Shown: piece after piece, positions 1 through 7,904 of the stretch
Position numbering within the stretch: position 1 is the first letter of the stretch
How the letters are laid out: each line of letters opens with the position of its first letter
Source of the DNA: an uncultured Thalassovita sp.
GTDB taxonomy: Bacteria; Bacteroidota; Bacteroidia; Cytophagales; Flammeovirgaceae
Assembly: GCA_937129345.1 (NCBI GenBank)
Contig: CAKZMZ010000141.1
Span: 1 to 33,223 of the forward strand
Direction: 5' to 3'
DNA: 33,223 bases
Translations under genes and position numbers: made by a program
The notes under the pieces: model-generated
The model's database searches: none
What the model was told of the DNA's origin: nothing
Seen by the model: the letters and a program-made list of their open reading frames with translations, nothing else

Positions 1-373
1 CAATGCCGTAATCGGGTTTTTCCATGCCATTAGCTGTGGCAATATCCCATCTGCCAGTAAAAAAGCTCCATTGCAAAAATGAGCTTCTTATTTCAAGGCC
101 TAAATCATTGGCTATTGGTTTGGCTTTTTTTATTTGCTCTAAATCGCCACCTTCTATCTGAAAGTAGCCTGCTTGTTTAACTGCTTTTAGGGTTCCTTCA
201 AAATCTTGCCCTAATTGATTCCTTACTGTGTAGAGTTGCAAGCCAATTTCTTTTTGGTAAGGCGAAGCGCTGAACATATTTGAAAAATTTTGTGCTGAAA
301 TAAGAGGAAGGACGCTTGCAAAGCCACCTGCTGAGGCGATTGATTGTACAAGGAATTTTCTTCTGCTTTTCAT
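1..373 (-). CDS. Tat-exported sugar phosphate isomerase/epimerase-like TIM-barrel protein (partial, C-terminus off the left edge)
   Basis: The minus strand is open from ATG at 373 to the window edge, giving 124 visible residues. The N-terminus MKSRRKFLVQS is a twin-arginine signal (S-R-R-x-F-L) followed by a hydrophobic stretch ending near LPLISA, so the protein is probably exported folded. The mature part begins with a beta strand and helix typical of the xylose-isomerase-like TIM barrel (IGLQLYTVRNQL, then a GTLKAVKQAGYFQIEGG-type segment). In Bacteroidota such exported proteins are annotated as sugar phosphate isomerases/epimerases. Their substrates are usually unknown, and those here cannot be told because the metal-binding residues lie in the missing part. 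It is divergent from the S41 lipoprotein gene at 536. The family call is fairly secure from the N-terminal pattern; the function is not. Confidence 0.75.
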   Translation of the reverse strand, partial: MKSRRKFLVQSIASAGGFASVLPLISAQNFSNMFSASPYQKEIGLQLYTVRNQLGQDFEGTLKAVKQAGYFQIEGGDLEQIKKAKPIANDLGLEIRSSFLQWSFFTGRWDIATANGMEKPDYGI

Positions 374-407
374 AGTTAATCAACTTAATTGAGATTGAAA
401 TCTACAC

Positions 408-444
408 AAAAAATAGCCTATACCATGAATAAAGTAATAGGCTA
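408..444 (-). terminator. Terminator-like hairpin in the leader of the TIM-barrel gene
   Basis: TAGCCTAT (414-421) and ATAGGCTA (437-444) form a perfect 8-bp stem with a 15-base loop. On the minus strand the stem is followed directly by six T residues (408-413 read in reverse). It lies about 35 bases upstream of the ATG at 373, so it would sit in the 5' leader and could act as an attenuator, or it may end a short transcript. A second inverted repeat, CATAAGG (463-469) and CCTTATG (486-492), lies in the same divergent gap (374-535) and could be an operator. No clear promoter was found in this gap. Confidence 0.4.
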
Positions 445-535
445 ACATAAAAAAATTCTTTCATAAGGCACTTTGAGTAAATAACCTTATGATTTTAAAG
501 AGCTCAAATCCACAATTTAACTGTAAACTTATAAC

Positions 536-1828
536 ATGACTACCATGAAAAAGACCACGCTGTTAATTGGCTATCTCCTCACTTTCTTATTTATTTTTTC
601 TAGCTGCGAAGAAGACGAAGTTGCTCCTACTCCTGAGGTGGAAGTGCCTGAAGCAGTCGAGTTTGTTTTTGAGGCCATGAACCAGTTTTATTTCTGGTAT
701 AAAGAAATACCTGGTAGCATTAAGGCCGAAGATTACACCGATCCTATTGAAATGGTAGAAGATATGCGGTTTAGGCCTATCGATATTTGGACTTTTATTG
801 CCAGAGACAATGGCGCTACGGTAGATAGGATTTTAGAAGGCACGCAAAATGGAATTATCGGTATTGCCTTCGCTTATGATGATGAAAATAACCTGCGTAT
901 CGTTCTCACGCTACCTGATAGTCCAGCTGACGAGGCAGGCATACAAAGAAGCGATATCATTCAAAAAATAAATGGCGTTGCGCCCAGTCCCGATACGCAG
1001 CTTTCAATTGGCGAAACGCCAGAGTTGGAAATTTTGAGTGCAGATGGTACAGTGCGTACCGTAACCCTTAATAGAGCAGATGTTACTGAGAATCCCATAT
1101 TGCACAGAGAAGTAAAAGAAGTAGAGGGGATGAAAGTGGGATATTTGGTTTTCAATACTTTTAATGGCCTTGCGGTTGAAGAACTAGACAAAGCTTTTAC
1201 CGAATTTAATGCTGCCAATGTGGATGAATTGGTGATAGATTTACGCTACAACGGCGGCGGTTTGGTAAGTGCAGCCCAACATTTTGCCAACTTGTTGGTA
1301 CCTGAACAAAATGTAGGGGATTTATTTGTGGCTGAAGAATTTAATGACTTAAACTCTGAATTAAACAGTAATCTGCTATTTGAGGAAGCAGCACAAAACC
1401 TTTCAGGAATCAATCGAATAGTTTTTCTCACAACAGGAGGTACGGCTTCTGCTAGTGAGTTGATAATCAATGGTTTAAGGCCTTATATTGATGTCGTGCT
1501 CATTGGCCAAAACACTAGAGGAAAATATGTAGGCTCTTCCCTTATCACTTTTGAAGATTATACTTTTGCCCCAATTACCTTCCAATCTGCAAATGCAGAT
1601 GGAGAGGTCTTTATAGGTGGGCTTGTTCCTGATATAGATGCCAACGATGACATTACCCACAACTTTGGTGATGTAAACGAAGAGATGTTTGGTACAGCCC
1701 TCGATTATTTAACAGGCAAAATTAGTGGTGCTAGAAAAAGCGCTGTAGAAATTAAACCATTGAAAATATTCAATCAAGAAACTTATTGGAATGGCCCTGC
1801 AATAGATAAGATAGAGCGATTGGATTAG
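536..1828 (+). CDS. S41 family peptidase, surface-type lipoprotein
   Basis: A 430-residue C-terminal-processing-type serine protease. Residues 7-23 are a lipoprotein signal with the modified cysteine at C24 (FSSC). The following EEDE acidic run resembles the Bacteroidota lipoprotein export signal, so it may be exposed on the cell surface (inference). A PDZ-like domain occupies about 95-185. The S41 core has IDLRYNGGG (about 235-242), TASASE with the probable nucleophile S305, and the probable general base K330 in NTRGKYVG. The 25-residue Ser-Lys spacing matches the family (Prc S430/K455). The start could be ATG 536 or ATG 545 (MKKTTLL); the second gives a more usual short signal peptide. It stands alone, divergent from the TIM-barrel gene and convergent with yaaA. 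The substrate is unknown. Confidence 0.9.
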   Translation: MTTMKKTTLLIGYLLTFLFIFSSCEEDEVAPTPEVEVPEAVEFVFEAMNQFYFWYKEIPGSIKAEDYTDPIEMVEDMRFRPIDIWTFIARDNGATVDRILEGTQNGIIGIAFAYDDENNLRIVLTLPDSPADEAGIQRSDIIQKINGVAPSPDTQLSIGETPELEILSADGTVRTVTLNRADVTENPILHREVKEVEGMKVGYLVFNTFNGLAVEELDKAFTEFNAANVDELVIDLRYNGGGLVSAAQHFANLLVPEQNVGDLFVAEEFNDLNSELNSNLLFEEAAQNLSGINRIVFLTTGGTASASELIINGLRPYIDVVLIGQNTRGKYVGSSLITFEDYTFAPITFQSANADGEVFIGGLVPDIDANDDITHNFGDVNEEMFGTALDYLTGKISGARKSAVEIKPLKIFNQETYWNGPAIDKIERLD

Positions 1829-1844
1829 GTTTTTTGAGTAATTG

Positions 1845-1983
1845 CTAGGATTCGACTGTGCTGTTCGAGGTTTCCGAACCTCGAACTACCTATCGTAGCA
1901 CCTGTACTTAGAGTACAATAGCTAAAGGCAGGATAATAAATCCTGAGGTAAAAAGTATGGGTTTGCGAAACCCGAATAGCTAG
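1845..1983. repeat. Compact multi-hairpin palindromic element (REP/BIME-like candidate)
   Basis: This 139-bp intergenic block is almost entirely made of inverted repeats. An outer imperfect repeat, CTAGGATTCG (1845-1854) with CGAATAGCTAG (1973-1983), encloses four hairpins: GTTCGAGGTT/AACCTCGAAC (1863-1886, loop TCCG), TGTACT/AGTACA (1903-1917) with flanking TAGC/GCTA (1896-1899, 1921-1924), CAGGAT/ATCCTG (1929-1945) and GGGTTT/AAACCC (1959-1973). It could fold as a five-stem junction in single-stranded DNA or RNA. There is no ORF inside. The arrangement is typical of repetitive extragenic palindromes, which are often spread by RAYT (IS200-like) transposases. Copy number cannot be judged here because no second copy lies in the window. 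Confidence 0.6.
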
Positions 1984-1990
1984 TATGATG

Positions 1991-2042
1991 AAGATTAGGG
2001 CTGAACAATATTAAAAATTGACTGCCCTAATCTTGATTTTTA
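1991..2042. terminator. Intrinsic terminator between convergent S41 gene and yaaA
   Basis: AAGATTAGGGC (1991-2001) pairs perfectly with GCCCTAATCTT (2024-2034), an 11-bp stem with a 22-base loop. On the plus strand it is followed by a T-rich tail (2036-2041). It lies between the end of the S41 gene and the end of yaaA, so it most likely ends the plus-strand transcript and may also serve the minus strand. Confidence 0.65.
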
Positions 2043-2045
2043 AAT

Positions 2046-2813
2046 TTACCCCCGTGTAAATACCCATTCTTTCTCTGAGGACAATCCATTATTAAACATA
2101 TAACCGTCTTCTGTAAAACCTTTGATGCCTTCAGGTTCGGTTAATTTGTTTTTAATGATGTAGGAAGCCATCATACCGCGGGCTTTTTTAGCAAAGAAGC
2201 TTACCACCTTATATTTACCTCCCTTATTCTCTTTAAAAACAGGCGTAATCACTTCATGCTTTAGTTTTTTAGGAGCAGTGGCTTTAAAATATTCGTTAGA
2301 AGCTAGATTAATCAGTATAGGACTTTTTCCTGCTTCTAAATCTGATGACAATCTCTTATTGATTTTATCTCCCCAAAAGCTGTAAAGTGTTTCGTGCTTT
2401 CCTACTTTTACTTTAGTGCCCATTTCTAAACGATAAGGATGGATCAAGTCTAGTGGTTTAAGCAAGCCATGTAAACCGGATAAAATCCTCAAATTATCTT
2501 GGGCAAACTTAATTTCATCTTCTGAAAAATTCTCGGCTTGCATACCTTGATAAACATCGCCTTTAAAAGCAAAAATGGCTGGTCGCGCCGTTTCTTCATT
2601 ATCTGGATATGCCCAGTTTTGAAACCTCTCATAATTCAACTCTGCCAAGTTATCGCTGATATTCATCAAGTCTCCTATAGCCTTGGGATTCTTCTTACGC
2701 ATTACCTTAACCAATTGCTCGCTTTCTTTTTGAAAACCGGCAAGTGTAAAATGTTGGTTTTGGTTTTCGCTTTCAAAATCTAAGCTTTTGGCTGGTGAAA
2801 TAACCGTTATCAT
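2046..2813 (-). CDS. yaaA: Peroxide stress protein YaaA (UPF0246 / DUF328)
   Basis: The 255-residue product matches YaaA in length and in conserved blocks: ITVISPAKSLDF at the start, GLHGLLKPLDLIHPYRLEMG near 133-152, LINLASNEYFKA near 167-178, and the C-terminal GMMASYIIKNKL. In E. coli YaaA limits intracellular iron and so reduces Fenton damage to DNA and protein during hydrogen peroxide stress; it binds DNA and is cytoplasmic. The gene follows asd on the same strand after a 121-base gap, so co-transcription is uncertain. A TAnnTTTG-type -7 element (TAAGTTTG) lies on the minus strand at 2876-2883, but no -33 TTG lies at the usual distance. Confidence 0.93.
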   Translation of the reverse strand: MITVISPAKSLDFESENQNQHFTLAGFQKESEQLVKVMRKKNPKAIGDLMNISDNLAELNYERFQNWAYPDNEETARPAIFAFKGDVYQGMQAENFSEDEIKFAQDNLRILSGLHGLLKPLDLIHPYRLEMGTKVKVGKHETLYSFWGDKINKRLSSDLEAGKSPILINLASNEYFKATAPKKLKHEVITPVFKENKGGKYKVVSFFAKKARGMMASYIIKNKLTEPEGIKGFTEDGYMFNNGLSSEKEWVFTRG

Positions 2814-2934
2814 ATTTTATTTAGTGTTTTGTATATAAAGAATGGTTAAAGTTATTAATGAGAAAATTTTCATTGCAAACTTATGTGTTCTGTATCTTTT
2901 CTAGCATTAACAAATCGTTTAACAAAAGCTACAT

Positions 2935-3933
2935 CTAAACCAAATCATGCTTCACCAAATACTCGGCAATTTGTACAGCATTTGTGGCGGCTCCTGTGCG
3001 AAGGTTGTCAGAAACTATCCACATATTTAAGGTATTGGCTTGGGTCTCGTCTCTTCTGAGTCGGCCTACAAAAGTTTCGTCGCGGTTGTGCGCATTAATA
3101 GGCATAGGGTATTTTAAATTTGCAGCATCATCCTCCAATACTATTCCCGCTGTATTTTGCATAATTTCCCTAACATCATTTAATTCAAAATCATTTTCAA
3201 ACTCAATATTGACCGATTCTGAATGGCCGCCAACCGTTGGTATGCGTACGCAAGTAGCAGTTACTTGTATGCTGTCATCACCCATAATTTTCTTTGTTTC
3301 GTTCACCATTTTCATTTCCTCTTTGGTGTAGCCGTTATCCAAAAACACATCGATGTGGGGCAATACGTTCATATCTATGCGGTAAGGATAGGCCATTTCT
3401 TCTTTACTCAAAGATTCGCCTGCCCTTTCTTTCATCATTTGATCTACGGCATTTTTGCCAGTACCAGTAACCGATTGGTAGGTAGAAACTACTACGCGCT
3501 TAATGGTGTATTTTTGATGGAGGGGGGCCAAGGCCAACACCATTTGTATGGTAGAGCAATTGGGATTGGCAATAATTTTATCTTCTTTGGTGAGTTCTTG
3601 GGCGTTTATTTCGGGTACAATCAATTTTTTGCTGGGATCCATTCGCCAAGCCGAGGAGTTATCCACAACTGTGGTGCCTACTTCGGCAAATTTTGGTGCA
3701 TACTCTAAAGAGGTGCCGCCACCAGCCGAAAATATAGCAATATCTGCCTTAGCAGCGATGCCGTCTTCCATACCTACCACTTCAAATTCTTTTCCTTTGA
3801 ACTTTACTTTTTTCCCTACTGAGCGGCTCGAAGCCACGGGAATGAGTGTTTCGATAGGAAAATCTCTTTCTTCTAAAATTTTTAACATGGTGCTACCTAC
3901 TAAACCTGTAACACCTACTACTGCAATTTTCAT
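2935..3933 (-). CDS. asd: Aspartate-semialdehyde dehydrogenase
   Basis: A 332-residue enzyme that reduces aspartyl phosphate to aspartate semialdehyde with NADPH, the branch-point step to lysine/diaminopimelate, methionine, threonine and isoleucine. The N-terminal Rossmann motif is VGVTGLVGSTML (7-18). The nucleophile is C126 in ANPNCSTIQ, and the catalytic histidine is probably H237 in RIPTVGGHSES. Other family blocks include SAGGGTSLEYA and VVDNSSAWRMD. Length and motifs are complete. It lies downstream of the pyruvate dehydrogenase E2 gene on the same strand but is separated from it by a strong terminator, so it should have its own promoter in the short 3934-3958 stretch or depend on read-through. 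Confidence 0.96.
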   Translation of the reverse strand: MKIAVVGVTGLVGSTMLKILEERDFPIETLIPVASSRSVGKKVKFKGKEFEVVGMEDGIAAKADIAIFSAGGGTSLEYAPKFAEVGTTVVDNSSAWRMDPSKKLIVPEINAQELTKEDKIIANPNCSTIQMVLALAPLHQKYTIKRVVVSTYQSVTGTGKNAVDQMMKERAGESLSKEEMAYPYRIDMNVLPHIDVFLDNGYTKEEMKMVNETKKIMGDDSIQVTATCVRIPTVGGHSESVNIEFENDFELNDVREIMQNTAGIVLEDDAANLKYPMPINAHNRDETFVGRLRRDETQANTLNMWIVSDNLRTGAATNAVQIAEYLVKHDLV

Positions 3934-3958
3934 TGGTTTATCTCATTTGTTTAGATAC

Positions 3959-3988
3959 AAAAAAAGGTCATTCCCGTAAGAATGACCT
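3959..3988 (-). terminator. Intrinsic terminator of the pyruvate dehydrogenase E2 transcript
   Basis: On the minus strand AGGTCATTC (3988-3980) pairs with GAATGACCT (3973-3965), a perfect 9-bp stem with a 6-base loop. It is followed by a run of T residues (complement of the A run at 3959-3964). It starts about 20 bases after the E2 stop codon, the classical position, and separates E2 from asd. Confidence 0.85.
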
Positions 3989-4008
3989 GTTAAAATTGAT
4001 ATTTGCTT

Positions 4009-5694
4009 TTATACAAGTATTCTCACGGGATCTTCTAGCAACTGTTTAAGGGTAAGCAAGAAAGCAGAACCTACTGCGCCATCTACCACTCTATGGTCGC
4101 ATGACATGGTTACCTTCATCATATTGCCTACTACAATTTCACCGTCTTTTACAATTGGGGTTTGTTTGATACCGCCCACTGCCAAAATACAAGCATCAGG
4201 TGGATTTATAATAGCTGTAAACTCCTCAATTCCGAACATACCTAGGTTTGAAATGGTAAAAGTATTGCCTTCCCAATCGGCAGGTTGTAATTTTTTCTCT
4301 TTGGCTTTTTTGCCTAAATCTTTTACCTCGGCAGAAATTTGCGATAGGGTTTTATTGTCGGCAAACCTTACAACGGGAACAAGCAAGCCTTCTTCTACTG
4401 CTACGGCAACCCCAATGTGCACATGCTGGTTGATTCTAATTTTATCGCCCAACCAAGAAGCGTTTACTTTGGGATGCTGACGCAATGCTGCTGCTACCGC
4501 TTTTATCACGATATCGTTGAAAGAGATCTTTACAGGAGCAATCTCATTCATGCCTTTTCTGGCTTCTATGGCTTTGTCCATGTTGATTTCCATAGTGAGG
4601 TAGAAATGCGGCGAGGTAAATTTGCTTTCTGCCAAGCGTTTGGCAATTACCTTGCGCATTTGAGATACATTCTCCTCGGTATAGCTTTCTTCACCTACAG
4701 GCACTGCTGCACCTACTACAGGAGCAGCTTCGGTACTGCTAGTGGTCGGCGCTGCAGCAGGCGTAAATGCTTCTACATCGCGCTTAATAATTCTACCGTT
4801 TTCTCCAGAACCAGGTATTTGGCTAATGTCATAGCCTTTTTCCTCAGCAAGCTTTTTTGCCAAAGGGGAAGCCTTTATTCTACCGCCTTCAGCAGTGGTA
4901 GTGGCTGAAGTAGTAACAGGAGTTTCTTGTGCCTTTTTCTCTTGCTTTTGTTCTGCTTTGGGTTCGGGTGCTTTTGCAGGAGCTTCCTTTTTCTCTTCTG
5001 TTTTAGGTTTTTCTTGGCTGGCACCGTTACTCTTGCTCTTGGCTTTTTGTGCCTCTAGTAATTTCTTATAGTCAGCGCCTTCTTCTCCAATAATGGCAAT
5101 TACACCATCTACAGGCACGGCACTTCCTGCATCGGCAGCTATGTAAAGCACTTTGCCATCTTCATAGTTTTCGAGCTCCATAGTGGCTTTGTCGGTTTCA
5201 ACTTCTGCCAAAATATCTCCTGAAGCCACATCGTCTCCAACTTTTACCAGCCATGAGGAAATTACGCCCTCTTCCATGGTATCGCTCATCTTAGGCATGG
5301 TGATTACCTCTGCATTAATATCAGAGGTATCTACTTCAGCTGCGGCAGATTCGCTGCTACTCGAATCGCTAGAGTCTTCTACTACCGCTTCTTCTACTTT
5401 TTCTTCTTGGCCATTGCTGCTGCCTTCACTGTCTAGTAACGACTGGTAATCTTCTCCTTCTTCTCCAATTACCGCAATAATGCCATCCACAGGAACGGCT
5501 TCTTTTTCTTTAACACCTATGTACAAAATGGTACCGTCTTCGTAATTTTCGAGTTCCATGGTAGCCTTGTCAGTTTCTACCTCTGCGAGTACATCGCCAG
5601 ACTGTACCTCGTCTCCAACTTTCACCAGCCATGATGCAATGACGCCTTCTTCCATGGTGTCACTCATCTTGGGCATTCTGATTACTTCAGCCAT
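4009..5694 (-). CDS. Pyruvate dehydrogenase complex E2, dihydrolipoyllysine-residue acetyltransferase with two lipoyl domains
   Basis: The 561-residue protein has the full E2 layout. Lipoyl domain 1 (about 1-80) has lipoylated K43 in TDKATMELE, and lipoyl domain 2 (about 128-210) has K169 in the same motif. An Ala/Pro/Lys/Glu-rich linker (about 220-268) follows, then a peripheral-subunit-binding domain (about 271-310; ASPLAKKLAEEKG, GRIIKRDVEAF). The catalytic domain ends with SCDHRVVDG, in which H534 and D538 form the acetyltransferase site. It transfers acetyl from E1-bound hydroxyethyl-thiamine to CoA in the cytoplasm. The two lipoyl domains are near-duplicates, including the DNA, so recombination could change their number. 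E1 and E3 genes are not adjacent. Pyruvate rather than 2-oxoglutarate specificity is inferred from the MPKMSDTMEEG lipoyl signature, which is typical of PDH E2 (aceF/pdhC). Confidence 0.94.
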   Translation of the reverse strand: MAEVIRMPKMSDTMEEGVIASWLVKVGDEVQSGDVLAEVETDKATMELENYEDGTILYIGVKEKEAVPVDGIIAVIGEEGEDYQSLLDSEGSSNGQEEKVEEAVVEDSSDSSSSESAAAEVDTSDINAEVITMPKMSDTMEEGVISSWLVKVGDDVASGDILAEVETDKATMELENYEDGKVLYIAADAGSAVPVDGVIAIIGEEGADYKKLLEAQKAKSKSNGASQEKPKTEEKKEAPAKAPEPKAEQKQEKKAQETPVTTSATTTAEGGRIKASPLAKKLAEEKGYDISQIPGSGENGRIIKRDVEAFTPAAAPTTSSTEAAPVVGAAVPVGEESYTEENVSQMRKVIAKRLAESKFTSPHFYLTMEINMDKAIEARKGMNEIAPVKISFNDIVIKAVAAALRQHPKVNASWLGDKIRINQHVHIGVAVAVEEGLLVPVVRFADNKTLSQISAEVKDLGKKAKEKKLQPADWEGNTFTISNLGMFGIEEFTAIINPPDACILAVGGIKQTPIVKDGEIVVGNMMKVTMSCDHRVVDGAVGSAFLLTLKQLLEDPVRILV

Positions 5695-5871
5695 ATTGAT
5701 TTGTAATTATAATTTGATTGAAATTTTGATTCTTCAAAGTAAACTAAAACAGAATTGTAAAAATAATAAGCGAATTTAAATTTTACATGAAATCTTATAA
5801 ATCACCTTACAGAATTAGAGAACTGCAAATGATTGACTGTGTTTGGTTGTTTTTTATCCAAATTTGAACAA

Positions 5872-6948
5872 TTATGAAAAATGACTTATCCTGTTAAACT
5901 GAATAGCCTGCTTTGCATTGTAAGCGCAAGCTTTGACCAAGTGAATTAACGCTGCAAAACGCTGGTCTTTGGTCAGGCCTTTTTTAAATCGTGCAAAGAT
6001 TTGTTGGCAAATAACGGCAACTTTGTAAGAGGCATAGGCATAAAAGAATACAATATTAGAAATATCTCTGCCGCTCAGTTCTGCATACCTTTCTGCTAGC
6101 TGTTGTCTATTTAAATTGCCTGGTAAAGCTGTTAGGCTAAAAGCTTTAAGAGCAGGATGTGTGTCTTGGTCTGCCCAATAGGCTAGGGTAGTGCCTAAAT
6201 CCATAAGGGGCTCGCCTACTGTGGCCATTTCCCAGTCGAGTACCGCTGCTATTTCGGGTAAGGCTTTCGGTTCAAAGACTACATTGTCGTATTTATAATC
6301 GTTGTGGATCAATGCGGGTTTGCCTTCTTTTGGCATGTTAACAGGCATCCACTCGGCTAAAAATTCCATATCCTTGATTTCTTCTGTCGCCGCCTTTTCG
6401 TACCTTTTTATCCAGCCTTCCACTTGGCGCTTTATGTAGCCTTCAGGCTTGCCTATTTTTGCAAAAGCATCTTTAGTAACATCTATATTATGCAGTTCAA
6501 CTAGGTTGTCTATCAATGCTTTAGAGAGCGATTCCATTAAGTTCTGTGTAAGATCAATACCTTTTGGCGGTTGTGTCCTTAAGATAAGTCCGTTCACCCT
6601 TTCCATTAAATAAAAATCTGCGCCTATAATGCTTTCATCGCCACAGTAAAGTACAGGTTTAGGTACTTTTGGGTATTGGTTTTTTATAGATGAGAGCATC
6701 TCGAACTCACGTTTCATATCATGGGCAGATTTGATGTTTGCCCCAAAAGGTGGCCTCCGCAAAACATATTCTTGGTTGCCTGCTTTTAGCATGTAGGTGA
6801 GATTAGAATAGCCTGAAGGAAATTGTTTCAGAATCAAATCGCTATCCCACTGAGGAATTTTATCTTTTAAGTAGTTGCCGAGTTGCGCGACGTCCAAGGC
6901 TTCTCCTTCCCTAACGGGAGCCGGTTCATTAAATGTGCTTTGTGGCAT
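5872..6948 (-). CDS. APH-fold phosphotransferase family protein (ACAD10/ACAD11 N-terminal-like)
   Basis: The 358-residue protein has the aminoglycoside-phosphotransferase/choline-kinase fold. FPSGYSNLTYML (43-54) forms the nucleotide loop and YVLRRPPFG (61-69) supplies the probable ATP lysine/arginine region. The catalytic loop is H215-N-D217 with N222 (LIHNDYKYDN), and the metal-binding aspartate is D238 (AVLDWEMATVGEP). These motifs and their spacing match stand-alone relatives of the kinase domain of ACAD10/11, linked in other organisms to 4-hydroxy fatty acid degradation. A role in acyl-CoA metabolism is therefore possible but only inferred; antibiotic resistance is unlikely. It precedes the E2 gene by 177 bases on the same strand with no hairpin seen between them. 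Confidence 0.85.
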   Translation of the reverse strand: MPQSTFNEPAPVREGEALDVAQLGNYLKDKIPQWDSDLILKQFPSGYSNLTYMLKAGNQEYVLRRPPFGANIKSAHDMKREFEMLSSIKNQYPKVPKPVLYCGDESIIGADFYLMERVNGLILRTQPPKGIDLTQNLMESLSKALIDNLVELHNIDVTKDAFAKIGKPEGYIKRQVEGWIKRYEKAATEEIKDMEFLAEWMPVNMPKEGKPALIHNDYKYDNVVFEPKALPEIAAVLDWEMATVGEPLMDLGTTLAYWADQDTHPALKAFSLTALPGNLNRQQLAERYAELSGRDISNIVFFYAYASYKVAVICQQIFARFKKGLTKDQRFAALIHLVKACAYNAKQAIQFNRISHFS

Positions 6949-6979
6949 AGTGCAATAATTTTAAGGTAGGTGTTTCGTG

Positions 6980-7008
6980 TAAAGGTAAGTGTTTGCAAAT
7001 AATCGCAA
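6980..7008 (-). promoter_or_regulatory. Bacteroidota-type promoter for the phosphotransferase gene (candidate)
   Basis: On the minus strand a TTG (7008-7006) is followed after 18 bases by TACCTTTA (6987-6980), one mismatch from the TAnnTTTG -7 consensus. The spacing fits the known 17-23 range. It would start transcription about 20-25 bases before the ATG at 6948. Confidence 0.4.
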
Positions 7009-7109
7009 AATGTAGTTTGAACTATTCAACAAAAAAGAGGGGTTAGAAAAGGGCAGATACTTCAAACTAGCATAATCATTGAGCAATTTTTTATTATATA
7101 TCTGATATA

Positions 7110-7898
7110 ATGCGGCTTTATTTTTTATATGCTTTTTTTCTGGCGCTCATCATCGTCAATTTTTTTAGTAGTTCGGTAATGGCCACTGACTCTCCCATTA
7201 ATGGTAAGGTTAGCAAAGGACTTTTAAATAACTTGTCCACGCAGCACAGTGTGCCTTTGGTCGGAGCTTCCTTTAAGAATCTAAGGTATCGTTTTGTAAA
7301 GAGTGTGGCACCTAGGGGCAGAAAATACGATTTCAGATATATAGAAATAGGAGCTGGCCCTGCCATTTGGCAAACTTCACACGAACCATTAATGGAGAAC
7401 CAAAGAAATGCCATACATTTTTTTATAGAATATGGAGATATGCTAAAGCCCTTGTCTTATGTGGCTGGGGTAAACTTTAATCCTGCGTTTATACAAGAAG
7501 GTTATTTGTTAGAACCCAACTACTACTTCTTTAACCTCAAATACTCCCCTAGCAGAAAATGGTACAATTGGCCTGTTTGGATGAATATTTACGGTTTGTT
7601 GGGGGCTTCTTATTGGCAAGCATCGCTCACCAATACCAACTTTGGCAATGCCGGCAGCAATGAGTTGCTTACAGAAAAAGATAGTGGCCTCGGCTTTATG
7701 ACAGGTGCAGGTGTTTCTTTCGAATTTTTTAATTTCTCATTGATTACACAGTTTACTTATGAGCTAGGGGTAGGGCAGTACGAAGCAGGTGCATTTCAGC
7801 CACAGGATGTACATACAGGTTCGGCGCAAATTAATGTAATGTTAAGTTATCGATTCTTTTTAAGTGGTTTACAGTGGAGATGCCCCACCTATAAATAA
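7110..7898 (+). CDS. Exported protein of unknown function, probable outer-membrane beta-barrel
   Basis: I do not recognise this 262-residue protein. Residues 1-25 are a signal peptide (hydrophobic 3-19, cleavage after SVMA). The mature part is rich in aromatic residues and alternating hydrophobic strands (YIEIGAGPAIWQ, VAGVNFNPAFIQ, WMNIYGLLGASYWQASL, FMTGAGVSFEFFNFSLITQF). It ends in a strand INVMLSYRFFLSG, like the terminal strand of small outer-membrane barrels. A short non-barrel tail with one Cys follows. It precedes the lipoprotein at 7905 by only 6 bases, so the two are surely co-transcribed and may act together in the outer membrane. No enzyme motif is visible. Confidence 0.75.
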   Translation: MRLYFLYAFFLALIIVNFFSSSVMATDSPINGKVSKGLLNNLSTQHSVPLVGASFKNLRYRFVKSVAPRGRKYDFRYIEIGAGPAIWQTSHEPLMENQRNAIHFFIEYGDMLKPLSYVAGVNFNPAFIQEGYLLEPNYYFFNLKYSPSRKWYNWPVWMNIYGLLGASYWQASLTNTNFGNAGSNELLTEKDSGLGFMTGAGVSFEFFNFSLITQFTYELGVGQYEAGAFQPQDVHTGSAQINVMLSYRFFLSGLQWRCPTYK

Positions 7899-7904
7899 GG
7901 TAAT

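Noticed and set aside
198-383. Minus-strand 61-codon frame at the left edge
   Set aside because: It is out of frame with the Tat-signal TIM-barrel gene, which has clear family motifs over the same bases.
1863-1886. tRNA-like T-arm (GTTCGA) in the palindromic element
   Set aside because: No acceptor stem, anticodon arm or CCA context; the motif is part of a plain inverted repeat.
5183-5779. Ser/Thr-rich plus-strand frames opposite the E2 gene
   Set aside because: They are antisense shadows of the repeated lipoyl domains; the Ser/Thr richness comes from reading acidic and Ala codons in reverse.
5872-6948. Aminoglycoside resistance phosphotransferase
   Set aside because: The kinase fold is shared, but length and motif spacing resemble ACAD10/11-type metabolic phosphotransferases and there is no resistance or mobile context.
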